Below are positions 34,451-44,471 of a DNA stretch of 64,000 bases, in pieces. How positions within the stretch are numbered: position 1 is the first letter of the stretch; the number at the start of each line of letters is the position of its first letter. Under the pieces are notes generated by a model that worked only from the letters and a program-made list of their open reading frames with translations, did not search any database and was not told the DNA's origin. The DNA lies in the NCBI GenBank assembly GCA_033439685.1, contig JAUEDM010000002.1, forward strand, positions 3,286,001-3,350,000. The letters are read 5' to 3'. The stretch comes from Apodospora peruviana. Taxonomy: Eukaryota > Ascomycota > Sordariomycetes > Sordariales > Lasiosphaeriaceae. The position numbers and the translations under genes are program-made.

Positions 34451-35911
34451 ATGGACCAACATTTGGCCCCTGAGCAAGGCGCTCAGGTTAAGGTGACCTT
34501 CACCACCCCCGAGACCGACATCCAGCTCCCCGAAAGCAAACGGCAACTTCTCGTGCCGGCAGATATCCGTCGTTATGGTCTCTCCAGAATTCTCAACTCC
34601 GAGTCCATGCTCGACACCGACGGCATTCCCTTCGACTTTCTCGTCGACGGCAGCTTCCTCCGCACTAGCCTCGAAGACTACCTCCAGGCCAACGGCCTCT
34701 CCCTCGAGACCAACCTCACCCTGCAATACGTCCGCAGTTTAATACCGCCGACATACGAGGCCAGCTTTGAGCACGACGACTGGGTTAGCGCTGTGGATGT
34801 TCTCTCAGCAAGCTCTCCTGCCGGCCGGTGGTCGGGCGACAGTTTTCAACGCGGTCAGGACCGCATCTTATCCGGGTCTTATGACGGGCTTCTAAGGATA
34901 TGGAACGCCTCCGGGCAGGTTAGCGCCACGTCGCCGTCCGGCAGTCATGGCGGACACAGCGCCAGCATAAAAGCTGCACGCTTTCTCTCCAACACCCAAG
35001 TCGCATCCGCCGGAATGGACCGCACAGTTCGCGTATGGAAGTACACCGAGACCGATCAATTCTCCGGCGGCGAGCTCAAGCCCACCCTCGAACTGTACGG
35101 CCACACCGGCTCCATCGACTCGCTCGAAGTTGACGGCCAGTCTAAGCGGATCCTCACCGCCTCGGCCGACGGCGCCATCGGTTTCTGGACCACCTCCAAG
35201 AGCTCAGCGCCCGAAGCTGACGCCTCCCTCCTGCCGAACGCACATACCACCAAGCGCCGCAAGATCTCGAGCTCTGTGTCGGCCGCCCATCGCGGCCCTC
35301 TCTCCATGATGTCCATCCACACAGCCCCGGCCAGCGCCGCCGTATTCGATCCCAAGGACCGCACAGTCGCCTACTCCGTCTCCCAGGACCGCACGGTGCG
35401 CACCATCGACTTAACAACCGGCATTGTCGTGAGCACACTGACCACCTCAAACCCACTTCTCTCGCTGTGCGCGATATCACGCGCATCCGCCCCGTTACTC
35501 GCGGCAGGAACGTCCGCGAGACACATCACGATCGTCGACCCGCGCGCCAGCGCAACGACCACCTCCGTCATGACGCTGCGCGGCCATACCAACAAGGTCG
35601 TCAGCCTCTACGCGTCACCGGAGAACGACTACTCGCTCGTCTCAGGCTCACACGACGGCACTTGCATGATTTGGGACCTGCGGAGCGTGCGCCCCGCCAC
35701 CAAGGACGAGGGCATGGGCAGCGTCAGCGAGCCGGCCTATGTCATTGAGCGGGAGAGCATCAAGCAGACTGCCGGCAGCAAAAAGAAGGCCACCGCCGGC
35801 GACGGGTGCAAGGTGTTTAGTGTCGTGTGGGACAAGGAGCTGGGTATCTTTAGTGGTGGTGAGGACAAGAAGATACAGATAAATAAGGGGAGGAATGTGG
35901 TTGCGAACTGA
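34451..35911 (+). CDS. YTM1: Ribosome biogenesis WD-repeat protein Ytm1 (WDR12)
   Basis: Intronless, 486 residues. An N-terminal NLE domain of about 85 residues (VKVTFTTPETDIQLPES; later LEDYLQANGLSLETNLTLQY) is followed by YEASFEHDDWVSAVDV and about seven WD40 repeats (examples ending ILSGSYDGLLRIW, VASAGMDRTVRVW, ILTASADGAIGFW, LVSGSHDGTCMIW, IFSGGEDKKIQI). This order is specific to Ytm1. The protein forms the PeBoW/Nop7 complex with Erb1 and Nop7, needed for 27S pre-rRNA processing in the nucleolus; the NLE domain is the part grasped by the AAA ATPase Rea1/Mdn1 for removal. Start at 34451 gives the canonical N-terminus. Confidence 0.95.
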   Translation: MDQHLAPEQGAQVKVTFTTPETDIQLPESKRQLLVPADIRRYGLSRILNSESMLDTDGIPFDFLVDGSFLRTSLEDYLQANGLSLETNLTLQYVRSLIPPTYEASFEHDDWVSAVDVLSASSPAGRWSGDSFQRGQDRILSGSYDGLLRIWNASGQVSATSPSGSHGGHSASIKAARFLSNTQVASAGMDRTVRVWKYTETDQFSGGELKPTLELYGHTGSIDSLEVDGQSKRILTASADGAIGFWTTSKSSAPEADASLLPNAHTTKRRKISSSVSAAHRGPLSMMSIHTAPASAAVFDPKDRTVAYSVSQDRTVRTIDLTTGIVVSTLTTSNPLLSLCAISRASAPLLAAGTSARHITIVDPRASATTTSVMTLRGHTNKVVSLYASPENDYSLVSGSHDGTCMIWDLRSVRPATKDEGMGSVSEPAYVIERESIKQTAGSKKKATAGDGCKVFSVVWDKELGIFSGGEDKKIQINKGRNVVAN

Positions 35912-36349
35912 AGTAGATATGAAGCAAAACTCAAATTAGATACCTGAGATACCTTATATATGGGGGTTGGAAAATTAGCAGAAGGTGTATCTTCATTGAG
36001 GTCGGAAGGGTGCTTGGCATGCGTATATGCGTATGCGTCTGGGGGTGTATGTGTGTCAAGCTGTAAAGATACACATGTGGCCCTACCAAAGTGAAGTCCA
36101 AGTCCAACCACAAGTATTAGCTCTCTCTATATTTGTCGATTACGTAGGTGATCATGCAACTAGCAAGTATTATATGCTTTCTTCCCTGTGTAGAAAGAAC
36201 AGTGACAACGTTTATGACCAATATGAAGAAGAGAGTGTGACAGTAGGGTACTAGGGTAAGGGTATCTAATATATGTTACGGTAACCTTTTTACTTTTTTT
36301 TTAGGCATACTCGGTGATTCCTGCTGAACAAACAAGGGAATAGTAAAAT
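35912..36349. other. Convergent 3' region, YTM1 / exonuclease
   Basis: AT-rich 3' flanks with short GTAT-rich simple sequence (36020-36060) and a TACGTAGGT string at 36141-36149. No gene seen. Confidence 0.4.
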
Positions 36350-38340
36350 TTATTCTTTCCCTTTAACATCCGTCTTCCCTTCCTTCTCACAACCCTTCAC
36401 AAAAGTCTTGTACCTAGGGGTCGCAAGAATACTCTCGGGTATAAGACTCAACAGCTCAGCCTTCATCCGCGCCTTTTCATACTGCAGCTTCTCCAGCCTG
36501 ATGGCCTCCAGGATATAATTGACCACCGTCATGGTCTGCAACGGCGGATCCCTAAGCAAGGCGGCGACCTGCTGCGGGTTTAAGTCGGCATTCTTGTGCC
36601 ACAGGTAGTACGCGCGCAGCTGGTACAGCGCGGCGGAGGCCCGCGCGGTCCTCGCAGGCGGCCGAGAGGCGCGGTAGTCTGCCGCTTGGGCCGTCGCTTC
36701 GACGACACGATTGTCAATTTGGACTGGCGCCGGTTCCGGCTGCTTGACGAGAATCGGCTCGCTGCTCAGCTCATCGTCGTTTTCGATCTTGATCGTGTCA
36801 CCGAGGGATTTCAGATATTTTGCGGAAAGGACAGGTCCGGTGGTGGTGGTCTCGCCCTCTGGTTTATCGGTCTCCTGCTCCGCCGAGCCCTCGTCCGCGG
36901 TGGGGAGGACAATGCCATCGGCCAGGCTGATGGGCTTGTTCTCCTCTACAAAATGCGGTACCGGAGGCGTGGGATCCAGGTTTTGCCGGTGGTGGTTCAT
37001 AATAGCGTAGAGCTGCACTGCAGCATATGCGTCCGACGCCGAGTCTAAAACAAATCGGCCAGTTAGTGAATATGGTCCCTGATCCTGATCATTACACCGA
37101 ATCATAACCTACAGATGATTTGGTTCATTTTCAATGGCTGAGACCAGCTACTGCTCCGGGTGTCCTGTCCCTTGAAGAGGGGCAGATGCATGGTTTCCAG
37201 AACCTGCGTTGCCATGTTCACCAACTTCTTGTTTACAAACTTGTATTCGCCGCTGGTCGAATACTTGACAAGCTTGTAGAGGTTACTCAACTCCAAGGTG
37301 CCGCGGGAGTTGATGTTGAGAAATTTCCGCAGCCGCGTGCAGTCGCCCTTGATCCAGACACCCGTCTTGGTGACGGCTGGGTCCTCCATGATCTGCTTGA
37401 ACAATGGGCCAACAAACTTGCCGTCTTTCTTGTACAAGGCCAAATGGAAAAGCGCAATACGGTCCTCCGAAGCGATTTGCACGAGCGACACATTTCTTCT
37501 TACGCTCTCTGTCGCCCGAGCTTCAGGCTCCCATTCCAAATCGAAACCGAGGAGCTTTTTGTCCATAAAGTACTGCTGGAGGACGCGTTCGGCGGTGAGA
37601 ACGCTCGTGCAATAATGGACCTTGATCTTCGCGTCCGGAGCGCCGTCCTCCCCGGGCCCTCGGTACATGCTGTACGACCAGTAGGACTCGGGTGAGCCCT
37701 CGGGCGCAAGCTTCGCTTCCCGGAACACGTCGTCCGGGATCTTGAAATCCAGCGGCGTGAACGGCGGCTTTAGGTCCTCCTCGGATATAGGTGGTGTGTC
37801 CTTCTGCGCATCCGGTTCCTCGGAGGCCTCTGATGCAGCAGCAGCAGCAGCCTGGTCCGCCACAGGAGCCTCAGCTGCTGCGGGAGGAGATAAGTCCGCA
37901 GTAGCACTGCCTTCAGTGGTGGTCTGGCCATCGCCGAGGCCCCCAAACGCGATGGCTGAATTTGAAAGGGTCTCGGAGTGTGATACCACTGCAGGAGCGC
38001 TGTGATATCGTGTTGCTGGTAGTCGAGGGTAGACCACCCGCGTGTCGCGGGCAAAGACGATGCCCCGGCTGAGATGCCAGACATTGGACTTTGGGGAATC
38101 CATTCTGAAATTGCTGGAAAGCGGTAATGATAATAATAACGATGGTGATGAGGATGATGGGAGCTGTGATGAGGTGTAGGAGCGACGCTGTATCTGCATC
38201 AAGCCGCCAAGACTAGCAAGGCCGTCTGCACCAGCAGCAGCAACAGCAGACGACGATGCAACCCTCGTTGATCTGGTTGTGGACTCTGCAATGTTAATGG
38301 TACTAACAAAACGTGATGCGCCATGACTACGGGGCGTCAT
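36350..38340 (-). CDS. 3'-5' exonuclease domain protein (DEDDy type)
   Basis: Two exons: 38340-37113 and 37044-36350, 68-bp intron, 640 residues. The catalytic domain spans about 210-425: motif I LGFDLEWEP (Asp, Glu), motif II WIKGDCTRLRKF (Asp) and motif III, formed across the splice as YSASDAYAAVQLY, which gives the DEDDy Tyr-x3-Asp pair. It is of the WRN-exonuclease/RNase D superfamily, without a helicase domain. Residues 1-79 before an in-frame ATG at 38103 are rich in Ser, Arg and Ala and contain RRSYTSSQ, a likely mitochondrial processing site. The C-terminal 230 residues have an acidic linker and a helical part (LRAYYLWHKNADLNPQQVAA) that is not recognised. Substrate (DNA or RNA) cannot be told from sequence. 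Confidence 0.85.
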
Positions 38341-38780
38341 AACGCCAGCATATGCGCAATAAATGGTGAGTGAGTGGCAGCAGGCAGCAGACGCGCCCAG
38401 TGAGAGATGGACAATACCACACGACGTGGATGACCAGGAGGACGTGTAAAGCGGTCGTGGTGCAGAAACCGGGGTTCGGCAAATTTGTTGCCACGGCTAG
38501 GCTGCATAATTCGATTTGCATATATCCGGGTGCTGGAACCGCATAACGCGATATCACGGGCTTTGCATCCGTACAGTACCAGTAGTGCCGGCACGAATCG
38601 CCGCACTAGCGGTCCCTCCCAACTCTCATCGTCCGCCGCAACAGCTTTGGGGTTCTTGGCGAAAGGGACCTGATTGACATTCTCCTATCAACGAAACTCA
38701 CAACAAACCCGGACTTTATTGAAAAAAAAAAAGGCCCCGGGTGTGAAAGAAGACGAGAAAATAAGAGACACAGCATAATC
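38341..38780. promoter_or_regulatory. Divergent promoter exonuclease / LSM5
   Basis: 440 bp between the divergent start codons. A run of about 11 A (38719-38731) lies roughly 50 bp upstream of the LSM5 start. No other distinct element. Confidence 0.45.
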
Positions 38781-39425
38781 ATGGCGTCCCAACTACTACC
38801 CCTCGGTGAGTCTACCCTTTCTCATCTCATCCATGGTTTATATACCCCCCTGAGCGAACACAAAGACACTGACTAGTCCATCCTCATCCCGGCATTAGAG
38901 CTCATTGACAAGTGCGTCGGATCCCGAATCTGGGTTATCATGAAAGGCGACAAAGGTAAGAACAACCATTTGACTCATCCATCCAAAGACAGCGGTCCGC
39001 TGACCATGAATGTTACACAGAGTTCACGGGCACCCTCGTCGGATTCGACGACTACGTCAGTATGTTATATCCTCCCCTCTCTCTCTGGGGTCCCATGATC
39101 TCTCTCCAGTGTATGTATTGGCTTTTGGTTTCTGAATGCTAAACTGCGTACAGACATGGTCCTAGAAGACGTTACAGAATAGTATGTTCATTTCCTTCTC
39201 TCCAACAGCCCCTGCTCATGTACCTGATTTGACACTAACAGTTTGACGCAGCGACTACTCTGGGGGCGGCAGCAAGCTCAAGAAGCTTCTGCTGAACGGA
39301 AATAATATCTGCATGGTAAGTTCTCAATCCCCATCAAATGCCACTATCTTCATATATATTGACATTTGGGGTTTTAGTTGATCCCCGGCGGTGAAGGTCC
39401 GACAGGACTGGCTTCAACTCCATGA
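38781..39425 (+). CDS. LSM5: U6 snRNA-associated Sm-like protein Lsm5
   Basis: Six exons: 38781-38805, 38899-38955, 39021-39059, 39154-39181, 39252-39315, 39378-39425, all GT-AG and in phase, giving 86 residues. The joined protein reads MASQLLPLELIDKCVGSRIW, then VIMKGDKEFTGTLVGFDDYV (Sm1 motif), NMVLEDVTEYDYSGGGSK, and LLNGNNICMLIPGGEGPTG (Sm2 motif with the RNA-binding NG). It is a strong match to Lsm5. Lsm5 is part of the Lsm2-8 ring that binds the U6 snRNA 3' end in the nucleus and of the Lsm1-7 ring in cytoplasmic mRNA decay. Five introns in 87 codons, with exons as short as 25 and 28 nt, make the gene easy to miss. Confidence 0.96.
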
Positions 39426-39980
39426 GGAAAACGCGGTGCTCGAATGAGTTTTTGCAAAGGTACGAAAAGGACAGAGAACTCTAGTGTTTCGCAGGAGCTG
39501 CGGACGGGCAGCGGATGCCCGTCGAAACTTATTAATCGGGTCTGGCGTTACTGTGGGAAGAGACATCAACCCCCTACAGCTTACGGTTACAATGGTACCA
39601 AAGAACTATTTAACTTCTTTTTCGGTTCATGACCAGAGAAGATGGAACATTGAAATGACCTTTTGTGATGAAGTTCCTGAGCTACAAACGCAATCTGTTC
39701 TAGGCGAATGGTTCTGGTGAACCAAATCTAGCGTCGACACACGTATTGAATTCTCTTTCTCTTTTGTCCCCCAGATACAATCAGAGTTCAAGAAACCAAC
39801 CCCTTAAAAGTCAGCCGCCCAGTGCATGCAATCTGAGAAATCCATATCAACAATTCCCAGATCTTTCCTGTGCCAAACGCCGCAAAAAAAGGTGGTTCCA
39901 TACGCCAGTCCTGAAAAGAAAACCGCCAAGGGTTTACTCAAATGTCCAACCGAAACGGAAAGGAGAGAAAAAATAGCAGG
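39426..39980. other. Convergent 3' region, LSM5 / RPB11
   Basis: Presumed 3' UTRs of two convergent genes; A-rich stretches near 39885-39970. No gene recognised. Confidence 0.4.
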
Positions 39981-41456
39981 TTAGTAGCCAGCACCGCCAC
40001 CGTTGACACCATCGCCGGCCTGCGCGCCTTGGTCGGCGTATTGGCGCAGTGCGAATTCCTTCTGGAACTCGCGGCCGAGGTGGTTGTATGATGTGATAAG
40101 TGTCTTACAGGCCTCGATGAGGGCATCACGTGGGGTGGTTGTTCCGTCGGTCTGGATACGAATCATTACCTCGGGCACGTTAGGATGAGCAACTAAAAAC
40201 ATTCGTACGTCAATATCCAATTCTTCTCTTGGACGGCTCAGCACAACGCGGCAGATAACTAACTCTTGTATCCAGCCATCAGGACGTGCTGCATCTGCTT
40301 GAGGTGCTCACTCAGCAAATTGCCGAGCGTGTGGTCCTCCTTCAACAGAATGAAATCTGATGTGTTGGACATGCCTGGACAATTGATCAGAGGTCAGCTC
40401 TACTCTAATTCCTCCATTCGCGGGTTTTCAGGGGAGGCGGATGACTTACCAGTGAAGACCTTCTCGGTAATCTTCTTCTCGCCATCCTGAAGCAAGAAGA
40501 GCTCAAACCTGTGGCAAAGAAAACCGACCGTTAGTGACTCCAACCAGAATACTCTAAAAGATCAAACCGAGATTCGAACCCATATTCCACCAGATTGTAG
40601 TGCTTGAAGTTGGTGTACGCCATCTTGCTTGCTTTGCTGACGTTTACAGACGACTCCAACACAAGGAAAAAAAGGCAGGGAGAAGACAGAATGGAATGCG
40701 TGATGTGCAGAAACTGTTGATTCCCGGTGTCCTTAAACGAAATAAGTTCACGATCTGGTGACGATGCGGGGTAGTGAATCGCTTCAGAAGGTGAGAAGTT
40801 GTTGGAAGGGGTCAGGTTGTGCAATCATCGGTGCCACCGGTCAATTTTGGCGGGGGTTGGGTCTTATCGAGTGCTTGATGCCAAAACGATGGGAAGGCAC
40901 AACCACCCAAGCACTTGCCTGGTATGGCCTTCGCGGCTTCAAAAAAAAAGAAAAAAAAGAAAAAAAGAAAACCACGACGTGGACAAGACACTCGTATCGG
41001 GCTCCGAAAACCGGCAGACAAAACCACTGCTGCTGTCTCATTTTATTGTCGATAATGTTCCACCATGTGTCCATATGGCGAACGACCGCGACGTGTTTGC
41101 GTGGATGATGGGATTCCCATGCCTATCGTCGATCGACCTTTTTTGCACCCTCGACCAAAAATCCCGAGCAGGCAGCCATCCCTGCCGATGAGCATTGAAC
41201 GGCACGTGCTGAGTCTGGCTCGCGATTCCCAGATATTCAAATTTCTCCTTTGACCGTCACCGACGACTAGCAGGGAGGGAACGGAGGAGGCAGGCCAATC
41301 CAGCTGCAACCCGGTCTCTTATAGATGCCAGCCAGCACCATATCCTTTGAAACCATCATGCGAAGGAAGAGGAAGCGAAAAGAATACAGGGTAAAGAAAG
41401 CAAAGAAGAAGAATGAATTGTCTGTCTTGCCTAACTCACCTGTCCGGTGCGTTCAT
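39981..41456 (-). CDS. RPB11: RNA polymerase II subunit Rpb11
   Basis: Four exons: 41456-41440, 40508-40450, 40374-40264, 40192-39981; 132 residues. The 17-nt first exon encodes MNAPDR and ends in a perfect GTGAGT donor; spliced to exon 2 it gives MNAPDRFELFLLQDGEKK, the exact canonical Rpb11 start. EDHTLGNLLSEHL, the archaeal-like HTLGN motif of the alpha-like subunits, then AGYKIAHPNVPEVMIRIQTD and TPRDALIEACKTL complete the fold; the last 20 residues are Gly/Ala-rich. Rpb11 pairs with Rpb3 as the alpha-like heterodimer in Pol II assembly. The first intron is 931 bp, far longer than the others (71-75 bp), and carries a second possible first exon at 40623-40553 (see findings). Confidence 0.92.
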
Positions 41457-42411
41457 GGTGATTGATTTTGATGATGATTTTGATAATTAAGAGGCCAATT
41501 GCTTGGAGTCAAGCTGATGGCAAAGATATATCGGCGCTTTTTGATGATATCCAAGAAAGAGGCTTTGCGAGCCCGGTATTATTGGGTGCGCTCGATATAT
41601 CGGTTGGGAACCAAGAAGGTCAAAAGGTCGATCGAGCCAAAATGAGTTATGTGCGCGATGTAGTGATGCAGCGATGTGGATGTTATGTCGACGTTGTGAG
41701 ACAAAGTGTCAAAGAAAGAGTCGAGAGCAGAAAGCTATTGAAAGGGTGATGGCCACAGCAGCTCGGCAAGCAAGTATGTGAAGGAACAATAAATGATAAA
41801 TATGTAAGGAGGATGGAATGATCTCCGTTCATTCACCCGCGTTGATGTATCACAAAAAAAAGGGTTGATCGGGCTTACTTTCCATCCCAAGAGGCGGTAA
41901 CCTGGATGTGACACGGATAAAAAACCATGGATGGAGGTTGCCGAGGGTGGAGGCGGTCTGTGCACTGGACATACCTTTGAGTAATGTGCTTAGGCTAGCC
42001 TGTTTACGGTTTAGCGTAGTTAAACATTTGTTCCCTTGTATCTTACATACCTTATGTATCTAGAGCTTAATACAACTCCATCTCTCTCTACAAACAATAG
42101 GGGCTTTTCGCTCTCATGACGGGTTTCGGTTCCGGAAACAGGTGACAATCTATCCGGGCTCCGTGATCTCTCGGTATATCGGTTGCTATCTTACGCAACA
42201 ACGGAATCTTACCCCATCTCACATCTCGCACAGGAGAATCTCAGCTAGACGCAGATGCACTTATGTAAGTCCGGGTATCTTCAGCACCTTCAAGTGAAGT
42301 ATCTCCATGTCTCACAGGGCAAGGGCCATGTCTTATCCCACCACGCACCACATTTTTAGGTCAGATTGCCCGTTGAACCATTTTTGTCACGCCCGCTTTG
42401 TAGCTTCTATC
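41457..42411. other. Intergenic region RPB11 / PheRS alpha
   Basis: About 950 bp comprising the RPB11 promoter (41457 onward) and the PheRS 3' flank. TGATTTTGATGATGATTTTGAT-like simple sequence lies at about 41459-41485. No further gene recognised. Confidence 0.4.
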
Positions 42412-44094
42412 TCAGTTCTTGTCTAGCCGCACCGCCGGGTTCTTTTGTATAGCAGTAAGATCGACTTGGTGGCCGAGGAGTTCACGAATATTCGAGATAC
42501 CGTACTTGATCATAGTCGGTCTCTCCAAACTCAATCCGAAACCGAACACCTTCAGGTCTTTCGGGAGACCCATTGGCTCCAACATCTCTGGTCGGAACAT
42601 GCCGCTGTTACCGATCTCGATAAGCTTGTTCAGTCCTTTGTGGTACGAGAAAATCTCCATGCTGGGCTCCGTATAGGGGTTATACGCTGGCTTGTACATG
42701 AGACTGTGCCAAACGTGGTAAGTGACTGACTCCATAGATGTCCCGAGTTTGACTTACTTTGTGACGCCCATCTTTCCGAAGAAGATATCCATAAACTCCA
42801 TCAGACCTCCCAGGGTCAATCCATAATCAGCAATCACACCTTCAACTTGGTGGAATTCGCACAAGTGAGTGGCGTCGACGGTTTCGTTCCTGGAGGAAGA
42901 AGTCAGCACCAAGGCCATATTAAGCATTGCCTTACAAGGTGTCCTACCTGAAGACCCGATCAATGGAGAAATATCGAGCTGGAGGGACACGGCCACCGAC
43001 GTTCTCGGCAGCTAGCTTATATAGCATGGCAGCCGAGACAGAGGTTGTGTGAGTTCGTAAGACAAGCCTCAGCGACTCCTCCTCAGACCAGGGGTATCTG
43101 TAACCAATCGACCCAAACTTTCCGTTTTGGTGGACTTGCCGTACGTTCTCCATATACTCGACATCTTCGGGCCTGCCGGCTGTCTTGGGGTCTGAGATAT
43201 AGAACGTATCCTGCAAATCACGCGCAGGATGTTGCTGTGGTACGTAGAGCGCATCGAAGTTCCAGAATCCCGACTCAACAAACTGATTGGTAGGCATTTC
43301 TGTGAAGCCCATCTCGAAGAAAATTTGTCTGAACTCAGACCGCACTTTGTTCAACGGATGCAAGGCACCAGCATGTTGCTCTGCGCCCAATGCCTTGAAG
43401 TTGTATGGCTTGAAGGTTGCCGACTTCCACGACCCGGATGCCAGCATCTCGGCGGTCAGATCTGTCTCCTCCTTCACCATCTCCAGCGCAAACTTGGGTC
43501 CCTTGCTAATTTTGAAGGAGATGATCTTTTGCATCTTGAGCAGCTTGCGCTTCTTCAGCTCGGCCAGGATCTTTGGCTCGTGCGTGCGCTTTTCTTGGAT
43601 GGTCCGGAGTTGTTCGCGGGTAACGTCGTTGATCGAATCAACCTAGCAGGCTATGTAAGCTGCCAGATCCTGCCGAGCAGAGAAGAAGGAACACTCACAA
43701 GAGCCACAATGCTGCTGCCGTCCTTCTTTATCCACTTCTCCTTGAAGGCCTTGCCTGATCCAAGCTTGGTAATGCTCTTGTCGCCGACCTCCTTCTCGAG
43801 CTGCTGAATGGAGAGGCCACCCATTGCCTTGCGCACCACCTCAAAGACTCGGGCCTCGTGGCTACCATGGCTGACAATCGTCTCGGCTTCGGGTTCAAGG
43901 AGTGCCTCCTCGCGCTCGACTTGTTCATACGTGACCATAGACCGGGAAGCGAGGCGGTCGAGGGCAGCTTTGATAGACTCGAAGGGGACTTGCGCAAAGG
44001 CTTCGGTGGAGAGAATCGGGTCGGTTTTGGACAATGTTTGGAGGACCTCGGTAACGAGATCCTCAGTCGAGCTGCTTCCCGTTGGCGGCACCAT
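42412..44094 (-). CDS. FRS2: Cytosolic phenylalanyl-tRNA synthetase alpha subunit
   Basis: Four exons: 44094-43699, 43642-42948, 42889-42758, 42703-42412; introns of 56, 58 and 54 bp; 504 residues. The N-terminal 130 residues form the winged-helix tRNA/DNA-binding-like part of eukaryotic PheRS alpha. The class II catalytic core follows: HPLNKVRSEFRQIFFEMGF, FWNFDALYVPQQHPARDLQD, RTHTTSVSAAMLY, then RVFRNETVDATHLCEFHQVE across exons 2 and 3 (motif 2), KPAYNPYTEPSMEIF, and motif 3 GFGLSLERPTMIKYGI. The enzyme is an alpha2-beta2 cytosolic synthetase charging tRNA-Phe. ATG at 44094 is the first valid in-frame start. Divergent from the HIBYL-CoA hydrolase gene. Confidence 0.95.
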
Positions 44095-44471
44095 GGTGAT
44101 TTGCGACTTGCGGTTGTGGTTTGGTTTGGCAGACCTCAAAGTGGACGGGGTTGAGCGCGGTCGAGCGGTGTTCAAGAAGTTGAGTCAGTGACTAACAAAC
44201 GATATGGAGGGGCAGAGGGGCAGACTCCCGCGATGACAGATAATTTTGGACCGGGGGTACAGGGCACGGGCCTATTCACGAGCCCAACTTGACGGGCCAC
44301 ATCCGAGTGTATTTTCAGGCACTTGACGGCAGCGAATCACAGCCATTTAGCGACAGACATTTCAACCAGCGCGGTATCCATCGGTGCTTCGAATCTACGG
44401 AGTACTCGTCGGGGTTCTCGGCGCACGACAATGGTCTACAAGCCCAGGAAATTTCTACTATAGACTGTTAG
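44095..44471. promoter_or_regulatory. Divergent promoter FRS2 / HIBYL-CoA hydrolase
   Basis: 377 bp separate the two start codons and must hold both promoters. No distinct motif beyond a GC-rich centre was seen. Confidence 0.45.

Noticed and set aside
40560..40590. GATTCGAACCC, resembling a tRNA B box
   Set aside because: No matching A box, acceptor stem or anticodon arm nearby; it lies in the intronic frame of RPB11.
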